Origin: Hanleya hanleyi
Lineage: Eukaryota > Mollusca > Polyplacophora > Lepidopleurida > Hanleyidae
Assembly: GCA_036873755.1 (NCBI GenBank)
Contig: JAVTVY010017225.1
Coordinates: 1 to 64,000 of the forward strand
Direction: 5' to 3'
DNA: 64,000 bases
The notes beneath the pieces were generated by a model. That model did not search any database. It saw nothing but the letters and a program-made list of their open reading frames with translations, and had not been told where the DNA came from. Each line of letters starts with the position of its first letter. The first letter of the stretch is position 1. This document shows, piece by piece, positions 1 through 10,767 of this stretch. Both the position numbers and the translations under genes were made by a program.

Positions 1-1105
1 AATATGCATTCCTTGCGGCACGACGCCAGGCCGTATTGCATTTCAGCAACATCTGCCTGAAGGTGGCGCCACTAGTTCTTGCTTCTTTGCGTATGTGGAT
101 GTCCGTGTACGTCCGTGCATGTCTGTTCGAAGCGATAACTTTCTAGCGCTTAGCTGGATTCTTCCGAAATTCGACATACGCATTCCTTGCGACAAGACAC
201 CAGTCCGTATTGCATTCAACGCTTTCTGCTTGAGGAGCCACACTAGTTCTTGCTTCTTCGTATCCGTGAATGTTCGTGTACGTCTGTTCGAAGTGATAAC
301 TTCCTAATGCTTTGTTGGATTCTTCCGAAATTCGGAATATGTTTACCTTGCGACAAGATGCCAGTCTGTATTACATCTCAGCAACATCTGCCTGAAGGTG
401 GCGCCACTGGTTCTTACTTCTTTGTGTCCGTAGATGTTCGTGTACGTCCGTGCATGTCTGTTCGAAGCGATAACTTTCTAACGCTTTGTTGGATTCTTCC
501 GAAATTCAGCATTCGCATTCCTTGCGACAAGAGGCCAGTCCGTATTGCATTTCAGCAACATCTGCCTGAAGGTGGCGCCACTAGTTCTTGCTTCTTTGCA
601 TCCGTGGATGTCCGTGTACATGTACGTCTGTTCGAAGCGATAACTTCCTAAAGTTTTGTTCGATTCTTCCAAAATTATAATACGCATTCCTTGTGACAAG
701 ACGCCAGTCCGTATTACATTTCAGCAACATCTGCCTGAAGGTAGCGCCACTGGTTCTTGCTTCTTTGAGTCCGTGGATGTTCGTGTACATCCGTGCATGT
801 CTGTTCGAAGCGATAACTTCCTAACGCTCTGTTGGATTCTTCCGAAATTCAGCATTCGCATTCCTTGCGACAAGAGGCCAGTCCGTATTGCATTTCAGCA
901 ACATCGGCCTGAAGGTGGCGCCACTGGGTCAAAATAGATTTTTTTTTCCGTGTACATCTGTTCGAAGCGATAACTTCCTAATGCTGTGTTGGGTTATTCC
1001 GAAATTCGGAATACGCATTCCTTGCAACAGGACGCCAGTCCGTATTGCATTTCAGCAACATCTGCCTGAAGGTGGCACCACTGAGTTTCTCTTCTTCTTG
1101 TCCGT
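1..1105. repeat. ~170-bp satellite-like tandem array, about 6.5 copies
   Basis: The landmark CATTCCTTGCG and its variants recurs at 7, 181, 341, 516, 685, 859 and 1016, so the period is 157-175 bp. Each unit also holds a 'CAGCAACATCTGCCTGAAGG' block and a 'CTGTTCGAAGCGATAAC' block in fixed order. The array is open at the left window edge. Open frames run through it on both strands because the unit has few stops. They are not supported as genes. Confidence 0.93.
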
Positions 1106-1124
1106 TCCAGTCAAAATGGGCCTT

Positions 1125-1370
1125 TAATTTTGCTATATGAAATCATTCTATTCCACATCATATGATTTACCCTAAAGCTTTTGCATGAACCATATTTTAT
1201 TTCAGAAGTATAATGTGAAATAACTGGGGGAAATCCCCGCAGTACTGAATCCCTGATTTTTGAATTTCGTGTCATCTTAAACGAAGGACAACATTCCCTT
1301 CAATTTTGCTAACAAATAATTGTATTGCACATCATAGGATTTACCCTGAAGCTTCTGCACAAATCATTTG
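1125..1370. repeat. two diverged copies of a ~172-bp unit next to the satellite
   Basis: A block with 'TCACAT..GATTTACCCT' and 'AAGCTT.TGCA' occurs near 1158-1195 and again near 1330-1365. The spacing of about 172 bp is close to the satellite period. This may be a decayed shoulder of the array or an unrelated duplication. Confidence 0.5.
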
Positions 1371-1587
1371 TCTACACACGTATATTACTATATTAATTAC
1401 AACTGTGTTCCTAATGTTTGGGTGCACACTGTGCATATGATCAATTTCCTGAATTGAACTGAATTCAGCCTTGCTGGTCTTCAGACTGACAGATGATGGC
1501 ATGCAGTTGTCAGTGCAGTTGTTCATGTACAGGGAGCTTTCTATGAATGAGTTGCAACCCCAAAGGCTTAAAATTTATCAGGCACAG

Positions 1588-2490
1588 ACCCATGTTTTCA
1601 CCCCTCGGCCATTTTTGGCCATGGGGTATTGTCATCATCTTGTACGTCCGTCTGTCCGTACGTCCGTTCGTGAGCGAGATAGCCGGAAAACTGTTTCGCT
1701 GATGAATTCCAAATTTGGTATGCTTATTTGCCCAGTCAAGGACCAGAAGCCTATAGAATTGGGACCTGATTGGGTGGGAACCTTAGCAGCCATCTTTAAT
1801 TTCATGCAAAATGGATAATGATCCATATCTCGGAAACCATTCAGCTGTTCAATACGAAATTTGATATACATCATCGATACATCAAGCAACTTTCAACGAA
1901 TTACCAAACAGGCTTTTCTGATTAGCTGGGAACCCTGGATGCCATCTTTAATTCATACGAAACCGATAATGATAGCATACATATCTCGGTTACCATTCAA
2001 TTGTTTTATATGAAGGTAGGTATATATCATCAATACATCCAGATACTTTGAATTGGGACCTGATTGACTGTAAACCTTTGGTGGCCATCTTTAATTTAGG
2101 CAAAATCATTAATGATCTATCTCTGATTCCGTTGGAGTGCTCAGTGGAAAATTTGGTATACATCATTGATGCGTCAAGAGACTTACGATGAATGACAGAT
2201 CTGGTTTCTCTGATTGGGCGGAAACCTTGGCGGCCATCTTTAATTTATTCAGAATCTTTAATGATGTTTATCTCTGATACCATTCAAATGTTCTATACGA
2301 AACTTGATTTACAGCATCGATGTATGAAGAGACTTGCATTAATGAATAACCACATTAGTTCCTCTGAGTGATGGGAAGGATGGGCAACCATCTTTAATTT
2401 ATGTAAAATCATTAATGATCTCTATCTCTGAAACTGTTCAAATGCTCAATGTAAAATTTGATATACATTATCGATGCATCATCTCGGTTA
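1588..2490 (+). repeat. interspersed repeat family A, with ~150-bp internal subrepeats
   Basis: The copy begins with a 'TTTTCACCCCTCGG' end, followed by a run of CGTCCGT motifs. It then contains about five diverged subrepeats marked by 'GCCATCTTTAATTT' at about 1790, 1940, 2083, 2243 and 2389. The same architecture is found on the opposite strand at 40935-42124, so this is a dispersed family and not a local duplication. No coding sequence is seen in it. Confidence 0.85.
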
Positions 2491-4650
2491 CTTCTACACG
2501 ATGTGCCTAGGATACAGTACTATACTATACCCAATTTTTGTAATTCAACATCGCAGAAAACCACCATCGATTGCGTTTTCAATGCTAAAAGGGTTAGGAA
2601 AGAACTAAAAATACACTTCAATGCAGAGTGATTTTGATTGACGCCAGAAATCGCTCAGAACGCTTCTTCGGCGATCTAGACCCCATGAGCATCTGGGGCC
2701 TGGGCGGCCCCTGGATCCTCACCTAAAGTGCAATGATAGTGGCTGTACCACTTTGAATTTGCTTCCGACGCCCCTGTATTAACAGACAGTGTCAACGTAC
2801 TGTTCCAGCTGTCTCCCGTTCAGTGATTGGTCATTCGACCCCGCCATTTAAACTAATACGAGCATTTTCATTGGATCACTATTAGATAAGACCCACCCCA
2901 ATCTTCATACACAACCACGTGACTGTCTCAGTTGACTGATGACATAGCGCGGCCTCGTTTTTGATTTCAAAATCTGCCGTCTAACTGGGAAAATGTTGTT
3001 GCTGCTGCATCAGCCGATCATTAGCCCCCTGTAGAAGATACTATAGGCTAATACATGTAGGCTACCATGCCATGAGATGATGCTTGGGATTGCATTTCGC
3101 TGACTTGCACCTACAGGTGGCGACAACTGGTGGCAATTTAAAATTTGGTTTCCGGGCAGTAGGTTGAGGATGCCTTCAGCTTCTCGTCAAATTTGGTTTG
3201 CAGATAATGCCTTGAGATGTCACTTGGGGATGCTTCTCGGTGCTTCACTGCATGGAAACTATACACAGAAGCAATCAACTTTCAGTCAATCGTTCTGAGT
3301 TGATCTTAAAACTTGGCAAGGCAGAAAGACCCTTCCACATCCATTGCCTATGAAGCAGCAGTTGCCTCCCTCATGTATATCCCCTAAGACCAACAATGCT
3401 AAAAAATATTGCTGCCATTTCGGCGGGGGACCTAGCATCCTCTGGCTGCTTGTTGATATTCCGGATGAATTCAAGTCAGTAATTCTTCTTTTTCTTTTTC
3501 GGATGGCGATTGATATTGAGCATAATAACTCTGATTTGGAGACGGAATAAGGCATAGACTAAAGGCATAATATATTGAGGTTGTGTTAGCTGAATATATT
3601 ATGAAGCGAGAACCGTGTGCAAGCGCAAGTTTGGCCCACGTTCTATGCTATCCAAGTATTGATCACGTGATGATATTGCAACTCCGTATGGCGGAAAAAT
3701 GTACAACCAGCACGTGGCATGTTGAAACTTTCATTCTACAGACCCCACGCAATTCTATGAAAGTATTTTCATACATTTGTTAATCAAGGATTGAAGGGAT
3801 ACAGTGAATTGTTAGCAATTCATGTCTTTTGTTTAGCCGCTATACATGGCGGGATGAGCTCGTTCCAGCTGGGAAGATTGGACATCGTCTCAGACGAGTT
3901 GGCCCTGATATGGGTCTCAGACGAGTTGGCCCTGATATGGGCCTTCAAATAGTGTCGGGCGCTTGATTAATTTGCTGTTCGTTTATTGACATAAACAGTT
4001 TGAAGAGCCCTTCTACAATATTTCCATATGAAGAGCAATCAAGAAATTATTAAGTTTGATTCTCAATCTGAAAATGCCGTAATCTGTTATTCTTCATCAG
4101 ATTGTTTATATATTTTCCCGTAAACAGCATTGGCGTCACCAGGATAGTTGGGTGTAGTCTTTTCGGCCGTGACAAAAATTCTGCAAGGTTTCAAGCATGT
4201 CCTGAAGAGAAAATAAATCATATATCAGAATGTCTACGCGACAGAATATGTTCTGTATATCCTAATACAATGATATACGTGAATTTGTGTTTTTAAATTG
4301 GCCGGGCGTTCGATGAAACTAATCACTTCATTTTCACCCAATCCCGAGCGCACAGGGAAAGGATGACAGAGAAGGGACGGGAAACCTGATTTTATAATGA
4401 ATGTCTCGTGGTTGTCGATCTTGTATCATTTAGAGTGCTGTCTGGGGTAAATATCACAAAATTAAAGAAACATCACATTCGACGTATTGTGACCTTTCAT
4501 TGTCGAACAGTATGGGCATTGTCCGTTTTTCTAAATTGACCTGCACAAACTATTCGGAAGTGGTCAGTTTTTCACGACTGCGATATTCACTTCCGGTCAC
4601 GAATACTTAGGGAACTTACCGTATTGTCAGAGTATGGCTTATCATGTTGG
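2491..4650. other. no gene recognised; one short duplication
   Basis: I see no exon, RNA gene or known repeat here. A 27-bp unit is duplicated at 3887-3940 (marker GTCTCAGACGAGTTGGCC). Short open frames here lack splice sites, composition or motifs that would support them. Confidence 0.6.
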
Positions 4651-4820
4651 GCACACCGGTTCTCGTCAGATCACCGAAGTTAAGCAACGTTGAGCCTGGT
4701 TAATATTTAGGTGGGTGACTGGGTGCTGTTCTGGCTAGGCTGATCAGTGTCCAGAGTAATAGGAACCGTAGTGATATGACTGAAAAATTGTTGAAAACAA
4801 CGCAAAATCCCACTCAATCA
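4651..4820 (+). mobile_element. 5S rRNA-derived SINE
   Basis: Positions 4651-4728 read as 5S rRNA from its 'CACCGGTTCTCGTC' segment, through 'GATCACCGAAGTTAAGCAAC' (the internal promoter region), to 'GGGTGCTGT'. About 13 bases present in ordinary 5S rRNA between 'GGGTGAC' and 'GGGTGCTGT' are missing, and the 5' end of 5S is absent. The rest (about 4765-4820) is a tail with 'GTGATATGACTGAAAAATTG' that resembles the tail of the tRNA-type SINE at 5211-5529. A functional 5S gene is ruled out by the deletion and missing end. Confidence 0.88.
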
Positions 4821-4870
4821 TTATTATCAATTTCAAATCCTCTAAATGCAGCTCTCTGTTTTCACTATTA

Positions 4871-5010
4871 TCAATGCCAAAACCTCTGGACATAGTCTCA
4901 AACCTAGGGCATAGTCTCAAACCTAGGACATAGTCTCAAACCTCAGGACATAGTCTCAAACCTCAGGACATAGTCTCAAACCTCAGGACATTGTCTCAAA
5001 CCTCAGGACA
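4871..5010. repeat. 20-21-bp minisatellite, about 7 units
   Basis: The unit reads roughly 'CATAGTCTCAAACCTCAGGA'. The first two units carry CTAGGG or CTAGGA instead of CTCAGGA. Decayed single units continue to about 5210 up to the adjacent SINE. Confidence 0.93.
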
Positions 5011-5210
5011 TAGTCTCACATTTAACTGTACCTTTATCAAACCTCAGGATGTAGTTGTGCAGTACATGTAGCTCTGCTCTCACTTGTTATGAATTCCAAA
5101 ACCTCAGAACGTGGTCACACATGAAGCTCTGCTTTTTCTAGTATCGCTTGTGAAACTCCTAAGCTTTGCTTCCACCATTATCAGTGTCAAAACCTCAGGA
5201 CATAGTCTTA

Positions 5211-5529
5211 AATGTAGCGGTAAGCGGTAGGTACTGGGTTCGATCCCAGGCCGGGTCATACCTAAGACTTGAAAAATGGAACTTGTTGCTCCCTCGCTTA
5301 CGCTCAGCATTAAGAGGATAGAACAAGGACTGGTTCGCTCGGTGTCAGCATAATGTGACTGAGTGGGGTGTCATGTCTGCCTACGGCATGATATTTCAGT
5401 GGGACAGCACTATAAAATGGCAGCATTAGATCTGCTCTGTTACAAGTAGGTACCCCTGCCCCTCCCCGTCGTGATATAGCTGAAAAAATGTTGAAAGCGA
5501 CGTTAAACCCTATTCACTCACTCACTCAC
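5211..5529 (+). mobile_element. tRNA-derived SINE
   Basis: A perfect pol III B-box (GGTTCGATCCC) lies at about 5238-5248, inside a tRNA-like arm ('CTGGGTTCGATCCCAGG'). The A-box side is short or degraded. A ~200-bp body follows. The 3' tail (5465-5529) contains 'GTCGTGATATAGCTGAAA', 'GTTGAAAGCGACGTTAAACC' and ends in CTCACTCACTCA repeats. This tail is shared with the 5S-type copies and the two elements at 39.2 and 51.7 kb. Confidence 0.88.
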
Positions 5530-6195
5530 CCGTAAATGTAGCGTGCTTTTAACTGTTATCAATGTTGGACAGTCTTTAGGCATATTTTTTAATTGAAAAT
5601 GATGAGGGAGGGAGGCATTAAGAGTTTTTTATTCTTTTTTTACTCCCTCAGTTTTGCACAGACCAGATATATTCATCTTTTCTGGCACACCGATGCCCAA
5701 TACAATGTTCAATACAATTTGCATGAAACCAACACTGTTCTTTGAATGACTTGAAGTGTCAGCCTTCAACAATACTATTCCCTTCAAATACAAAACAGGA
5801 ATTTGACTCGATGTCTCTGAACATTATTTTGGGCAAAACTTTTGAGAGAGAAATGTGTAACACGGTTAACACGGTGCTAAAAATAATGCTCTGGCAGTGT
5901 ATGCGAAGCAAGAAATTTACTTTATTCAGCCAAAATCTAGTTTCACTTCTCTTTCACTACATGTATTTAAACCAGATTCTTGTGGTGTGAAATATATTGT
6001 ACATTTCACACCACATGAATCAGGTTAATCTTTTATCACTAAGTTCTTGTAACAGATGTAGTTTCATCAAAAGAGGTTTGCCTTTCAAGCTTCACATCTC
6101 TAGCATATTCCTTTTGACTTGCCTTGATTTCAGACAAAAAAATTCATTGTATGACACAATTTGGTCTAATTTTCACCACGTCTTGTCCTACATAG
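5530..6195. other. intronic or intergenic sequence with one perfect hairpin
   Basis: No exon is supported before 6196. A 12-bp perfect inverted repeat (GTGGTGTGAAAT / ATTTCACACCAC, 9-nt loop) lies at 5982-6014. The last part reads as a 3' splice site (TCCTACATAG) for the exon at 6196. Confidence 0.6.
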
Positions 6196-6431
6196 ATGCA
6201 CCGGTTACGTCAGAAGGTCATTACTCGCCAACGTCGCTGAGCCCTGTCCACCCCTCATTGGTCCAACCACAGACAAGCAGTAGTACGGAGACGTCTTATG
6301 CAAGCGCCGTCGAGACACAGAACGGGGACAGTGAGGGTGACAGGAGCATGGACCGACGGAGTGGTGAGAGCTCCAGTGCTGTCTACGTCGACGCTAACAC
6401 TGACGGCGATGATAGCTCTCCCACACAAGTG
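6196..6431 (+). CDS. internal exon of an unidentified host gene (gene 1)
   Basis: This exon is predicted from codon-like composition and splice sites. The acceptor is 'CCTACATAG' before 6196 and the donor 'GTAGGT' starts at 6432. It enters in phase 1 (its first two bases complete a codon) and leaves in phase 0, which fits the exon at 8990. About 78 residues are encoded, rich in Ser, Thr, Gln and Pro with acidic stretches (for example 'SSSTETSYASAVETQNGDSE' and 'NTDGDD'). It has no hydrophobic segment or cysteine pattern and looks like a disordered cytoplasmic or nuclear region. An alternative acceptor at 6138 ('GATTTCAG') would lengthen it in the same frame, but that stretch looks less coding-like. 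I do not recognise the protein. Confidence 0.66.
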
Positions 6432-7556
6432 GTAGGTACCTTCTGAGCTAGACTTTAAGCAAAATATGTGTAAACCTAGGATGTTTTTTTCTTTACTTTC
6501 AAGAAAGAGGGTTTGAAAATGTTCATGTGGAAAGCTAAATAAAGCCACATTTGTTCTTTTTCCAACATTGGGGGCTTCATTTTGAAGGAAAGGAAAGTGT
6601 GGAGTGTGGGGCAAGTTTCATACTGTATGAGTTGCTCTATGGTAACAATCTTCGTGGTGAAACTGAATGCTCGTATGAAAGATCTGAAAGGAGGAATCAG
6701 TTGACCGGTGTGATGGAGAAATCAGTATGTGGTGATTTTTAGGGAGGAATTTGTTTGTAGCTGCATGTGAAGGAAAAGATGGATTTCTGTGAAAGTGAAA
6801 TCATTGTGATTGAGCCAGAATTTGTGAGGGAGAAATTGTCTGGGTTGTGATTTGATGAAAGAGTCTAGTGCTTGAATCTTTAGGAGAAATTAAGTGAATA
6901 GTAAGTTGTGAGGTGTTTGTGTACAATTGGAAAAATAGGCCAAGGTGCAACAGATCAGGGGAGACAACTCATGGCTTCCCGGAACAAGAGTTACTTCCCT
7001 TATCTGTACATGTGAAACCATCAAAATGTATAGAAATGGAAAACGATTGTAACTGGACAGATCGGAAAGAAGAAAAGCAAACAACGAATTGTATTATCAA
7101 ATTATGACTTGTGGACCTATGAACTGTAAGGTGTTGAACATTTGACATGACCTTTGTGTTCTAAACAGTTTCAACTGGTTATGTGAGGTAATTAATGCTA
7201 TTCATGTAGTTTAGTCTCTCTGTCATGTCTGTAGTGATTATTGTGTGAGGTAAACTGTGTTGGTGTTTTGTCTGTAGTTAGGACAGTTGTATCGACCCAG
7301 AATATAATTATAGTGTTCCTTATGCATGCACATTAATGAAGTAACGGTATATCTTAGTAATAATACATGGTTGAGCTTTCTGCATGATATCCCAGGATAT
7401 TCCACTCTTGTTGCATGAACATACATAATCTGCTGCTTTTGGTTTTGAACCTATTCTCTTAACATATCTCACTGCTCCATATAACTGTACAGGACACCTG
7501 AACACATTCCAACAAGATTGAATTAAATTAATAGCAAAAATGAATAAATTTGTGTA

Positions 7557-7808
7557 CAGTAATTCCTCTAAGAATTCAGTCGCACAAAGTGAAATTACCC
7601 GTCATAAAATCATGGGGTGATCAAATTTATTGGAACAGGAAGTTCACAGAATGGTAAAAAAAATCATGCAAAATCCAACATTTCTTTGTTATTTTGATGA
7701 TTTTAGAGGGGGAACAAATTTTTTAGAATAACTTATTGAATGTTGTCCTCAAAATTGAGGGTGATTGAAGTTTTATAGGGTGGTGGAATTATTATAGGAT
7801 TTAACGTA
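7557..7808. mobile_element. short MITE with pogo-like ends (CAGTAATTCC)
   Basis: The left end 'CAGTAATTCCTCTAA' resembles the left end of the element at 10206. The right end (about 7785-7808) is a looser inverted match. Inside are 'GGGGTGATCAAATTTATT' and a block resembling CACTTCCTGTGATTGAATT. Both also occur near 10206-10290, 20280-20430 and 57310-57365. The TA-flanked pogo/Tigger assignment is inference. Confidence 0.5.
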
Positions 7809-7925
7809 TTCTTCATGTTGTATATTTATGGTCCTAGTCATTAGATAGTCTCCTACTCATTGTATTGCCCTAAAACAGCAAAGTAATGGAATCCTAATTC
7901 TTTGCATGTGCATGTGTACTTTCAC

Positions 7926-8249
7926 CAGGTTAGGACGATTCCGCTTTCTAAAATGGAGGTAAAAAAGGTCATTTTTGCTCAGTAAATCAGTTAACATAAT
8001 GAATTCGGGAAAATCCTCTTGACGCACACACAGACATATTTTTTCCCCATCAAATGGTGGTAAAAAGAAATTGTATAATAATAGGCCAAATATCTGTCAC
8101 GCTATTGAAACAACAGTAACTGGTTCTTCGAATGGCAAATTAATTTTAGGACATTTTATACTGAAATAGATTAATGCGCCTGAAGTTTTGAAGAATTGGT
8201 TAACAACCTTTTTTACCTCCATTTTAGAGAGCAAGATTGCCCTAACCTG
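7926..8249. mobile_element. MITE, family M1, with 5-bp target duplication TTCAC
   Basis: The 324-bp element starts CAGGTTAGGACGATTC and ends with the complementary CCTAACCTG. The terminal inverted repeats extend about 45 bp and include 'CTCCATTTTAGA' and its complement. TTCAC flanks it on both sides (7921-7925 and 8250-8254). A close relative lies at 42302-42656, also with a 5-bp TTCAM flank. No coding capacity is seen. Confidence 0.86.
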
Positions 8250-8566
8250 TTCACTAGCTTGGCATAATTGCTGAAGAAAAATGATGCTGAGGAGACTTCT
8301 CCTTCAATTTCAGCTTGTTCACCCCCCACCCCCTCTCCCCCTTCCCTCCCTCCACCCTCTTGAAAAATTATTATAGGACAACCATGTGAAGGACATTATT
8401 ATTCCCAGAGAAGACCGGACTATAAGCATCTGTGAAAATTTGGGTCTTAAATGAACAATATGTTAGAATATTGGATGCTCATCATTCTAATCTTGGATTC
8501 ACATAATGCCATGGGATCAGCTTGACAATGCCAAGTCTAACATCAAATGCTTGCCTAATTGTACAG

Positions 8567-8930
8567 GTGAGAATGAACTACCTCTCTAAAATGTAGGTAA
8601 AAAAGGTCGTATTTGCCCAATAAAGGAAAGAATATATCAAACTAAAAGACATTCACCATATGCAACCGTGGATGTATATGTCCACATCGGATGGTATTAA
8701 AATAACAAATTCTTGTCTATAATTGACATAATAATAAATAACGTTTTGTTCTCTACTAAAAATTATATTACATGTATGTACACTTTAATTGGAAAATCAC
8801 TATTACATGATATATAAGCTTTAATACTCGCCTGAAGATTTTAAAGTGTTATTATTAATAAATTGAAAGTTTTGAATGAAAAATGACCTATTTTACCTCC
8901 ATGTCAGAAAGGTAGTTCTCTCTAACTTCT
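8567..8930. mobile_element. diverged relative of MITE family M1
   Basis: The left arm has 'CTCTCTAAAATGTAGGT' and 'AAAAAAGGTCGTATTTG'. The right arm has the complementary 'ATGACCTATTTTACCTCCAT' and 'AGGTAGTTCTCTCTAAC'. The layout and inverted ends match M1, but the outermost bases and the interior are diverged and no clean target duplication is visible. It stops about 60 bp before the acceptor at 8989. Confidence 0.7.
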
Positions 8931-8989
8931 TTTATGTTGTGGCATGCTTTGTGACTGTACAGTGATACTGGTGTTTTTCTCTCCCCTAG

Positions 8990-9643
8990 AACTCTGCACC
9001 CTCTCCGCTCCTGCATGATCTACCTCCTCAAGCTTCCTATAACCAATCAGATTCTACCCGGGAATCTCCCAGCATGCAAAGCAAATCCCTACCTCCTCCT
9101 GGAAAAACCAACCCCAAATATGTCACGAGACTGACTATAACCCAATCTGACCTGATACCACCTCTAGTAACCAAGCATGCCGCTTCATTGTCTGTTCATC
9201 CACCGAGTTCACAAGCACAAACTTCTGTCACGGGTGACCCCGGTAATCTAAAAAATGTGACGCGCGATAATGGAAATAATCTAGGTTGGACTCAGCAGAA
9301 CAGCAGACAGACATCAGACCAAGTCGGAGCCAAATCGAGTCAGAACGTTTCGACCACCAGTCTCCCGGCAGAGGCCACGGACTTCTCCCAAGAGGTGGAC
9401 AAAATTCTCGAAGAAGATTGGCGAAATATGTCTCCCAGCCAGCTGAAGGAGCACAGAAGGAAGCGCAAAGGGAGACAATTCAATAGTGCTGCTGATATTC
9501 GGACTTCGGCTACCACACCAAACAGAAGGTCACCGGCATTTGTCAGTCGGGGGTTTGGTCGGACTATAATAACACTGCCTGGTTCAGAGAGACACTACAC
9601 ACAAGTGAAACTACAAAACTACAAAACAGGACAGGACTCGTAG
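8990..9643 (+). CDS. 3'-terminal coding exon of gene 1
   Basis: The acceptor 'CTCTCCCCTAG' ends at 8989 and the frame enters in phase 0, matching the donor at 6432. The exon encodes 217 residues and ends at TAG (9641-9643). The N-terminal two thirds is Ser/Thr/Pro/Gln-rich and probably disordered. Then comes a charged, likely helical stretch with 'EVDKILEEDWRNMSPSQ' followed by the basic 'KEHRRKRKGR', which could be a nuclear signal or a membrane- or nucleic-acid-binding patch. The tail contains 'SRGFGRTIITLPGSERHY' and ends 'NYKTGQDS'. No catalytic motif, transmembrane segment or signal peptide is present in this part. I do not recognise the family. The upstream exons must lie elsewhere and were not found between 1 and 6195. 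Confidence that this is a real exon is high because the frame is long, biased and properly spliced. Confidence 0.82.
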   Translation, partial: NSAPSPLLHDLPPQASYNQSDSTRESPSMQSKSLPPPGKTNPKYVTRLTITQSDLIPPLVTKHAASLSVHPPSSQAQTSVTGDPGNLKNVTRDNGNNLGWTQQNSRQTSDQVGAKSSQNVSTTSLPAEATDFSQEVDKILEEDWRNMSPSQLKEHRRKRKGRQFNSAADIRTSATTPNRRSPAFVSRGFGRTIITLPGSERHYTQVKLQNYKTGQDS

Positions 9644-9661
9644 GATGGTGAAATAACACAT

Positions 9662-10059
9662 ACAGTACAGGCAGAAATAACTCAACATTGAACACGATTC
9701 CCTCTTATGCAAATCGCGATAAAAATATTGCTGCGCTAAGTGCTGATGCGTTGAGCGGAGAACAAGTATGTGTTACTGAACTGCACATGAAATCGCATTG
9801 AGGAAAAATGTTGTCAGTGGGAAAAATGTTGTCAGTGGGAAAAACCGTCTTGTGCATTTCCTTATACAAACAAGGGGTATTAGATGCACTCTGACAACGT
9901 TTGTAAATATCACAGCCTTCGCCTACTATATTAGTAGTCGCGAGAGTGTTTTTCTTTAGCAAAGATCAAAATGCACACTTTTGCAACTACAAGATTTTGT
10001 TCACATTTCAGTTTTTCCCACGTCGTAGTCGGTGTTAAGTTATTTCTGGCCTGTACTGT
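9662..10059. mobile_element. MITE, family M2, in the 3' flank of gene 1
   Basis: The ends ACAGTACAGGCAGAAATAAC and GTTATTTCTGGCCTGTACTGT are inverted copies of each other with one extra base on the right. The same terminal motif bounds a 1.47-kb element at 46485-47954. The element starts 18 bp after the stop codon at 9643, so it probably forms most of the 3' UTR. An 18-bp duplication (GGGAAAAATGTTGTCAGT) lies at about 9803-9842. Confidence 0.8.
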
Positions 10060-10205
10060 TTGTTAGATGAACTTTTCTTTTATGAGATTTTTATTTCCAA
10101 ATTACAGCAACATTGTGTTATATGTATGTGATTGTATTATATTTGGGTGAATGATAAAGTATGAAATTTATAATAGATGTGCTCTCATGAGGTTAGAAAA
10201 AAACA

Positions 10206-10737
10206 CGGTAATTCCCTCTAATAAATCGATCACCGGAAGTGATATTTGAGGTATTAAAAATGAGGGATGATCGATTTATTGCAACTGAGTGAAAGCGGTG
10301 CTTCGCAAAAGTCGGAATGAATCTTGGATCATCAAGTGCCCAGTTTCCGATACCACGACTTGTAACAACCATGTCCGAGGCGGTACAGGTGATTCTTTTC
10401 AAATTCCACTTGTGTAGGATGTGATTCAATACAATCCAGCTAATTGCAGTTTTAATGCTCCAGCATCAGCAGAATTAATACCCTGTTGTCAAACATGATC
10501 TAGTTCAAAAGGTCGGTGATCTCGTGCCAAGTGCCAAGTGCTTGCTTGTAAACATGCTCTAAGGGAGGGGAGACTACTCCTGTCAATAATTTTTACTGAT
10601 TCTGATTCTCCCTTACAAATGGGATTGATTGAAATTCTGGGGTGATTGAATTATTACAACTTCCGATCGTATTTTCCTCCAAAAATCAGGGGTGATCGAT
10701 TTCCGATATGGTAATCGATTTATTAGAGGAATTACTG
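10206..10737. mobile_element. MITE with pogo-like CGGTAATTCC / GGAATTACTG ends
   Basis: The left arm CGGTAATTCCCTCTAATAAA and the right arm TTTATTAGAGGAATTACTG are inverted repeats of about 28 bp, extending inward through 'ATCGAT'. A second pair of 'GATCGATTT' arms lies inside. The interior shows no coding sequence. The terminal motif resembles those of 7557 and 52822. Confidence 0.75.
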
Positions 10738-10767
10738 TAAGGAGAATTTCTGACCTTCAAGTTAATT

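Larger units (their letters stand above)
6432..8989 (+). other. phase-0 intron of gene 1, colonised by three MITEs
   Basis: The intron is bounded by the donor at 6432 and a strong acceptor ending at 8989 (pyrimidine-rich 'TTTTTCTCTCCCCTAG'). It holds three MITE-like elements listed separately at 7557, 7926 and 8567. The first 1.1 kb shows nothing recognisable. A C-rich tract lies at about 8320-8360. Confidence 0.6.

Noticed and set aside
250..937. Frames with repeated 'SVRSDNFLTLCWILPKF' in the first kilobase
   Set aside because: By-product of the ~170-bp satellite. Frames shift between units and both strands are open.
4651..4728. Functional 5S rRNA gene
   Set aside because: The 5' end and about 13 internal bases are missing, and a SINE tail follows.
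5211..5260. True tRNA gene
   Set aside because: B-box is perfect, but the A-box side and acceptor stem cannot be formed, and the sequence continues into a SINE body.
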